This document shows positions 15,909 to 20,569 of a stretch of DNA of 20,569 nucleotides, piece after piece. The position numbers and the translations under genes are program-made. Position 1 is the first letter of the stretch; each line of letters starts with the position of its first letter. The notes below the pieces were generated by a model. The model was not told the origin of the DNA. It worked only from the letters and a program-made list of their open reading frames with translations, and did no database searches. This stretch comes from Gammaproteobacteria bacterium (GTDB taxonomy: Bacteria; Pseudomonadota; Gammaproteobacteria; SZUA-140): assembly GCA_003230195.1 (NCBI GenBank), contig QIHH01000091.1, positions 1 to 20,569 of the forward strand. Reading direction: 5' to 3'.

Positions 15909-16256
15909 GATTTAATCTGTCTTTAATAATGTTGGTCTAAATGACGCTATTAAGTATTGTGCAGGATGGTTTTTTGCTTCGATACCTGGCCATCTGCGTT
16001 TTGTCTTTTTCAAGAGCGTAAGAATAACGCATTCAAGGGTGTCGGGTCATCTTCACACTGCATTGGCAATGTAATTCTCATCGGGTGCGTAAGCTATTGT
16101 TTTGCAATGTTATACATAATGTCTAATCGATTGAAATAAAAAGAAAAATATGCTATGATATTGGTGTATTTAGTAGGTCTGGGTCTTTATTTCTGGCGTT
16201 CGGTTATTAAAAATTCATTCAGAAACTCTATTCCACCATACGAGCAGGATTTAAGT
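15909..16256. other. 348-base divergent intergenic region
   Basis: Separates the divergently read purD and repeat-protein genes. The right half holds a clear plus-strand promoter (annotated separately). In the left half I see no convincing purD promoter, no RNA gene and no gene relic. The 60-codon open frame at 15957-16139 has no recognisable content and no ribosome binding site. Confidence 0.6.
16131..16159 (+). promoter_or_regulatory. sigma70-type promoter with extended -10 for the repeat-protein gene
   Basis: TTGAAA (16131-16136), a 17-base spacer, then TATGAT (16154-16159) preceded by TG at 16151-16152. Two near-consensus boxes at optimal spacing plus the extended -10 make this the best promoter in the window. 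Transcription would start near 16166, leaving an untranslated leader of about 90 bases before ATG 16257, with AGGA (16246-16249) as ribosome binding site. Confidence 0.7.
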
Positions 16257-19200
16257 ATGTCGGCCACGCAGTACCAGCAAAAGATTTTTCAGTCAGGAAA
16301 CATCATTACTCGATGGTTTTATGCTGCTCTATTTTTATTTTTTGTTCCCAGTCAGTCCGTCGCCGCGCCGGATATTGAGGCTGCATTTCCAGCTGAAAGT
16401 AACCTAGTTACCAATGGCACCGTATTAGCAAGCGCATCGTTTGGTACAAGCACGGGTAAAAATATGGGGCATGGTGCTGCCATTGATCTAAACACGGCGC
16501 TGATTGACCCGCGTTTTCCAACAGTCACGAAGTCAGGCGGGTCAGGGCAGATCAAGGCCATTGTTGGAGATGGCTTGGGCGGCTGGGTGATTGGTGGTGA
16601 TTTCACGCATGTGGGGGGGGTTGCGTTGAATAACCTTGCTTATATCTTGGCGGATTTGACAGTCAGTACTGCTTGGCGACCAAATCCTAATGATGTTGTT
16701 CGCGCATTAAAATTTCATACACGCGAAGAAGGCTTACGTCTGCTGGTAGGTGGAGAGTTTACTGAAATACATGGTGAATCACGTTCGTATTTTGCAGAGC
16801 TTCACACTGGGTCGGTCTCGAAACCGGTAACCGCACTTGAGCTAACGCTAAACCCGGGTGGTTTTGTGAATGCAATAGCGACGATTGCTGATGATGATAT
16901 AGAAAATCGCCTTGTCTATATTGGTGGAGTCTTTACCTCGGTGCAAGGTACTGGACCGCGTGATAGTAATGGTGATGGTCAGTTAGATATCGATATCAAT
17001 GGGCTGGTTGGCATTGATATGGATGATGATGGCATCTTCGAAATAACAAAGACAATTTTTGCTGATGGGATATACGACATTGATGTGGATGGTGATGGTG
17101 ATATTGATATTGATGTGAATGACGATGGCAATGTGGATCAAACGATAGACGTCAAATATGATCTTTCTGGCATCGCATTAGATACTCCGTTTGATCAAAC
17201 ATATCCCGCAGCAGGTGATGTTCGGCAGAGCATCGCCTCCTTGGATTTAAATCAGGCAAGCAATGGAATGGTGGTTCGTGAGTGGAATCCTAATGTTGAT
17301 GGCCCTGTTAATGCAATGGCGCTGGCGAAGGATCGTGGACGGCTATTTATTGGTGGTGATTTTGAGAACATTGCGGTTAATGTTCAGACGGGTGCTGGAA
17401 ATGATGTCGCCAGGCGCAGCATTGCTGAGCTTGATTTGACAACGAATATTAATGTGTTAACGCCATGGAACCCAGGGGAGACTGGCGCGAAGGAAACGAC
17501 AGAAATCAAAGCAATGTTGCTTCAGGAATTTAGTGTAAATGAAGCGGCGGGCAACGAGACCGGTTTATTGTATGTTGGCGGCAATTTTAAACGCATTGGT
17601 GGGCAGGATCGTGATCACTTTGCAGTGCTTGATATCACTTTGGCAGCTAACAACGCGACCTCATGGGATGTGGATTTCAGCAGCGGTGTGGTAACTTCGT
17701 TGGCACAAACGAATAATACGGTATATGTAGGAGGTGAATTTGCAGAGGTCGAGGGTGATGCTAATTTTGCTAATTTGGCCGGAGTCTTAATCGTGGATGG
17801 AACACTGAGAACTGGATGGAATCCCAGGCCAACAAATGGCTCTGTTATGGCGCTTGCGATTGAGCGCGAAGGGGATGTTTTGATTGCAGGCGGCAAGTTC
17901 ACCTCAGTGGGGGATGAGTCGCAGCTTTATATTGGTGGTGACTTTACCTATATCGGGCCGAGTACCGGTAGTGGTGTAGTGGTGGGGCCCAGTCCTGCAA
18001 ATAAGGGTGATGTGTTAGCCAGTGATCTGATTGATGGTGAGATTTATGTGGCAGTGAATGATGGTGGTGGTTGGTACATTGGCGGTAGCTTTTCACGTGT
18101 TGGTGATGAGGCTCGAAATAATATTGCATATATTTCGTATGCTGGAGCCGTGGATACTACTTGGAATCCAAATGCAGATGGGCCTGTTCGTGCGATCGGA
18201 ATTAATGGTTCAAATATATATTTGGGCGGTGATTTTTCAAATATTGGTGGTCAGGTGAGAAGCCGTATTGCATTGATCAATACGGCTGTAGGTACGGCAG
18301 ATGTGAGCTGGGATCCAAATGCTAATGATGTCGTGCGAGCAATAGTCGTTAGCGGAGCAAATGTTTATGTGGGCGGTGACTTTACAAACATAGGAGGGGC
18401 CACAAGAAATAATATTGCATTAATCAATACTGCGCAGGGTGCGGCAAATACTGGTTGGAATCCCAATGCTGATGGTATTGTACGAACGATAGCCGTTAGC
18501 GCGGCAGGTGTTTATGTGGGTGGTGATTTTACAAGCATAGGTGGGGCTACAAGAAACAATATTGCGTTGATCAATACTGCTACAGATACGGCAGATACGA
18601 ATTGGGACCCTAATGCTGATGGTATTGTACGAACGATAGCCGTTAGCATGGCAGATGTTTATGTGGGTGGTGATTTTACAAGTATAGGTGGCGCCACAAG
18701 AAACAATATTGCGTTGATCAATACTGCAGGTACGGCAAATGCTACGTGGAACCCAAATGCCAATGGCGTTGTGAAAACGTTGCTACTGGATGGTGATAAC
18801 CTTTATGTTGGCGGTGATTTTACATTCATTGGTCGATTGTTACGTAATCGAGCAGCGGCATTCGATCTGACTGATAGTGGCAATGAGGATGTTTCAACAA
18901 TCTGGAACCCTTCAGTTGGTAATACGGTGTATGCACTATCATCTGATAGTGCAACAAGTGTTTTTATTGGCGGGGCTTTTTCCTCTGTTGGTGGTGTCAC
19001 TCGAGAGCGGCTGGCTGCAATTGATTCGAGTACAGGTGTTCTGAGTTCCAACTTCAATGTTGGATCAAATGCGGCGATAAGAGATATGGTGTTAAGTGCA
19101 GATGGCGACACGCTTTATGTGGCTGGTGACTTTACTTCAGTGGGTGGTCAGTTACGTAATCATGTGGCAGCATTAAGTACGGTAACCGGCAGTGCCGGAG

Positions 19201-20569
19201 CCTGGAATCCTGACATAGATGGTAGTTCATCTACAACAACGGTGCATGACATTGAACTCTCTCCGAATGAAAATGTACTTTACGTGGCCGGTGAGTTTGA
19301 AACGATAGGCGGTACGCTGCGTAATAACGTGGGTGCAATTGAGGTGGCGAGTGGCGGTGGTACTGGCTGGGATCCATCAGTAGGTGGCGTTGTTTATACG
19401 ATGGCCTTAAATGGTAATACTTTATTTATTGGTGGTGATTTTGCTAATGTTAATACGAATAGTCAGAATATATTTCGCTCTTATCTTGCCGCGCTAAACA
19501 CGGCTCAGGACATAAATAATGCATTAGTATGGGCACCTGCTGTCGATGGCCCTGTGTATGGAATGGCGAATGCTGGTTCTACGCTCTATATTGGTGGCGA
19601 CTTCCGCTTTATTAATGACGGTGGTTTGACACAGGGTCGAGACTATCTTGCCGCTCTTGATACCTCTGCTAATGCTTTTAATCTACTCAGCTGGAAGCCG
19701 TTAGCGAATGGCAAGGTTGAGGCGATTGCATTAACAGACGATGCCATTTTTGTGGGTGGTGATTTTACTGCAATTAATAGTGTTTCACGTGAACGATTGG
19801 CAGCACTCGATTTTGTTGATGGTGACCCACTTCCGTGGTGGGATTTACGGATGGATACAACCGTACGACATCTGGGAATCGGTCGTACGGATGACAGAAT
19901 GATTATTGGCGGTGATTTTAAGCAAGTAACGGCTACCATCACACCGATGAAGACCTACTTACGTGAAGGTTTGACGACGGTGGATGTTGGTTTTCCTCGG
20001 GTGGTGACAAACCCACCCGCAGGTGCCTATAAAGATTCATTAGAGACCAGCACATTAACAGTGAGTTGCATTGATGTGCCAAGAGATTGTAGCGGGAGTG
20101 TTTATTACAGCATGAATAGTAATGTAACACCTGACCCTAGTGGTTCAGCACCAGACCAGGAAATTAATATTGCGGTTAATACAACACTTCAGCTTATTAC
20201 GAAAGACGATGCTGGTAATCAGTCTGAAATACAGACGATGCTTTATGTGATTGATACGCAGCCTCCAGTAACAGCAGCCTTTCCTTCAGGTATGCTGCCA
20301 GACGGCAAAATACTGAGTAACAATGATGAACTGGATATTGTGCTGGACTGTGTTGATACGGGTGGTGCAGGTTGCGCGGAGATCTATTATACCATTGATG
20401 GTACAACACCAACGGATGCCTCATTAGTTTACACCGGGCCGATTACCCTGAGTCAAAACACAATATTGAAGTATTTTGCATTTGATCAGGCGCGTAATGA
20501 TGAATCTAATAATGGGGCGGTGATCAATGAAGAGGCGTATTGGCTTGACCTAGCAGCACCTATCGTGGT
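16257..20569 (+). CDS. secreted delta-60 / DUF5122 beta-propeller repeat protein, 3' end outside window
   Basis: Open without a stop for 1,437 codons to the window edge. Residues 1-37 are a signal peptide (basic Lys9/Arg19, hydrophobic WFYAALFLFFVP, cleavage after SVA or SVAA). About 21 repeats follow (residues ~105-1225) on the pattern WNPNADG.VRAIAV....VYVGGDFT.IGG..RNNIA.INTA, the delta-60 repeat (TIGR02608) / DUF5122 propeller (PF17164), with GGDF-like turns at about 109, 163, 221, 363, 438, 488, 541, 557, 606, 654, 703, 752, 801, 849, 902, 953, 1008, 1057, 1110, 1164 and 1216. An Asp-rich insertion (about 236-300) splits the third and fourth. From about 1245 come two chitobiase C-terminal-like domains (CHB_HEX_C type), the second with EIYYTIDGTTPTDASLVYTG and LKYFAFDQARND. 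No catalytic motif is visible. It is probably exported, perhaps surface-bound; partner and function unknown. GGDF here is a propeller turn, not a diguanylate cyclase site. Confidence 0.9.
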   Translation, partial: MSATQYQQKIFQSGNIITRWFYAALFLFFVPSQSVAAPDIEAAFPAESNLVTNGTVLASASFGTSTGKNMGHGAAIDLNTALIDPRFPTVTKSGGSGQIKAIVGDGLGGWVIGGDFTHVGGVALNNLAYILADLTVSTAWRPNPNDVVRALKFHTREEGLRLLVGGEFTEIHGESRSYFAELHTGSVSKPVTALELTLNPGGFVNAIATIADDDIENRLVYIGGVFTSVQGTGPRDSNGDGQLDIDINGLVGIDMDDDGIFEITKTIFADGIYDIDVDGDGDIDIDVNDDGNVDQTIDVKYDLSGIALDTPFDQTYPAAGDVRQSIASLDLNQASNGMVVREWNPNVDGPVNAMALAKDRGRLFIGGDFENIAVNVQTGAGNDVARRSIAELDLTTNINVLTPWNPGETGAKETTEIKAMLLQEFSVNEAAGNETGLLYVGGNFKRIGGQDRDHFAVLDITLAANNATSWDVDFSSGVVTSLAQTNNTVYVGGEFAEVEGDANFANLAGVLIVDGTLRTGWNPRPTNGSVMALAIEREGDVLIAGGKFTSVGDESQLYIGGDFTYIGPSTGSGVVVGPSPANKGDVLASDLIDGEIYVAVNDGGGWYIGGSFSRVGDEARNNIAYISYAGAVDTTWNPNADGPVRAIGINGSNIYLGGDFSNIGGQVRSRIALINTAVGTADVSWDPNANDVVRAIVVSGANVYVGGDFTNIGGATRNNIALINTAQGAANTGWNPNADGIVRTIAVSAAGVYVGGDFTSIGGATRNNIALINTATDTADTNWDPNADGIVRTIAVSMADVYVGGDFTSIGGATRNNIALINTAGTANATWNPNANGVVKTLLLDGDNLYVGGDFTFIGRLLRNRAAAFDLTDSGNEDVSTIWNPSVGNTVYALSSDSATSVFIGGAFSSVGGVTRERLAAIDSSTGVLSSNFNVGSNAAIRDMVLSADGDTLYVAGDFTSVGGQLRNHVAALSTVTGSAGAWNPDIDGSSSTTTVHDIELSPNENVLYVAGEFETIGGTLRNNVGAIEVASGGGTGWDPSVGGVVYTMALNGNTLFIGGDFANVNTNSQNIFRSYLAALNTAQDINNALVWAPAVDGPVYGMANAGSTLYIGGDFRFINDGGLTQGRDYLAALDTSANAFNLLSWKPLANGKVEAIALTDDAIFVGGDFTAINSVSRERLAALDFVDGDPLPWWDLRMDTTVRHLGIGRTDDRMIIGGDFKQVTATITPMKTYLREGLTTVDVGFPRVVTNPPAGAYKDSLETSTLTVSCIDVPRDCSGSVYYSMNSNVTPDPSGSAPDQEINIAVNTTLQLITKDDAGNQSEIQTMLYVIDTQPPVTAAFPSGMLPDGKILSNNDELDIVLDCVDTGGAGCAEIYYTIDGTTPTDASLVYTGPITLSQNTILKYFAFDQARNDESNNGAVINEEAYWLDLAAPIV
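16962..17153 (+). other. Asp-rich Ca2+-loop-like insertion in the repeat protein
   Basis: About 64 residues (236-299) with DSNGDGQLDIDING, DMDDDGIFE, DVDGDGDIDIDVNDDGNVD: repeated DxNxDGxxD/DxDxDGxxD units as in dockerin, EF-hand-like and thrombospondin type 3 calcium loops. It interrupts the propeller between its third and fourth repeats. Confidence 0.75.
18216..18803 (+). repeat. 147-bp tandem repeats inside the propeller gene
   Basis: Equivalent codons of successive blades fall at 18216, 18363, 18510, 18657 (147 bases = 49 codons apart) and 18801 (144). The copies starting at 18363, 18510 and 18657 are highly alike in DNA: for example AATGCTGATGGTATTGTACG and the bases after it, through CCGTTAGC, are the same near 18466-18502 and 18613-18649. 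Confidence 0.85.
20331..20500 (+). other. chitobiase/beta-hexosaminidase C-terminal-like domain (second copy)
   Basis: Residues about 1359-1415 of the repeat protein read LDIVLDCVDTGGAGCAEIYY, TIDGTTPTDASLVYTGPITL and NTILKYFAFDQARND, matching the IYYT.DG..P...S..Y.GPI.L....LK..A.D..GN pattern. A more divergent copy with VSCIDVPRDCSGSVYYSMNS and ITKDDAGNQS lies at about 20052-20230. Each has a Cys pair that could form a disulfide in an exported protein. Confidence 0.75.

Noticed and set aside
18216..18803. Regular repeats suggesting a CRISPR array
   Set aside because: The repeats are 147-bp coding units of propeller blades in one open frame, with no short constant repeat and variable spacer pattern.
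16581..19925. Many GGDF motifs, suggesting diguanylate cyclase
   Set aside because: They occur about 20 times in the beta-turn of a short propeller repeat (YVGGDFT), not in a GGDEF domain context.

Overview
The window reads as chromosomal DNA of a non-enteric gammaproteobacterium. The gene set (NtrYX-like pair beside trkA, an E. coli-type TrkH, ApaH, Dtd, HemF, TsaC, PurD) and the moderate base composition fit that group. I cannot name a genus. There are no rRNA or tRNA genes, no CRISPR array and no transposase. The exception to ordinary chromosome is a short palindromic repeat element sitting in a decayed histidine-utilisation locus.

Layout. (1) Positions 3-7860, plus strand: the 3' part of a DUF4390 gene, a membrane sensor kinase (NtrY-like) and its AAA+ response regulator (NtrX-like) with overlapping ends, then trkA and trkH for K+ uptake and a small SAM methyltransferase. 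(2) Positions 8029-10336, plus strand: a tight pip-dtd-apaH cluster (proline iminopeptidase, D-aminoacyl-tRNA deacylase, Ap4A hydrolase). (3) Positions 10404-12937: a ruined hut locus. About 27 codons remain of hutU (urocanase), cut off at a 150-bp inverted-repeat element. hutH (histidine ammonia-lyase) is complete. Downstream lies an unrecognised start-less reading frame, then on the minus strand a hutI (imidazolonepropionase) relic that has lost most of its length and carries a stop codon and frame changes. An 18-bp perfect palindrome lies just upstream of the old hutI start. (4) Positions 13047-15908, minus strand: purD, tsaC and hemF read in that order, closed by a probable intrinsic terminator. 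(5) Position 16257 to the window end: one open gene of at least 1,437 codons for a secreted repeat protein. It has a strong sigma70-type promoter, a signal peptide, about 21 delta-60 / DUF5122 beta-propeller repeats, an Asp-rich Ca2+-loop-like insertion, then two chitobiase-C-terminal-like Ig-fold domains.

How the parts work together. NtrYX, TrkA and TrkH form a membrane sensing and potassium-transport neighbourhood. pip-dtd-apaH is a quality-control and housekeeping cluster. The hut region shows a catabolic pathway caught while decaying: only the first enzyme is intact, and the chimeric hutU-remnant/repeat frame still ends in a 4-base overlap with the hutH start, so translational coupling may have survived the loss of urocanase. 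The most interesting places are this hut graveyard, the degenerate ATPase of the NtrX-like regulator, and the repeat protein, whose blades are still being duplicated at DNA level with a 147-bp period.
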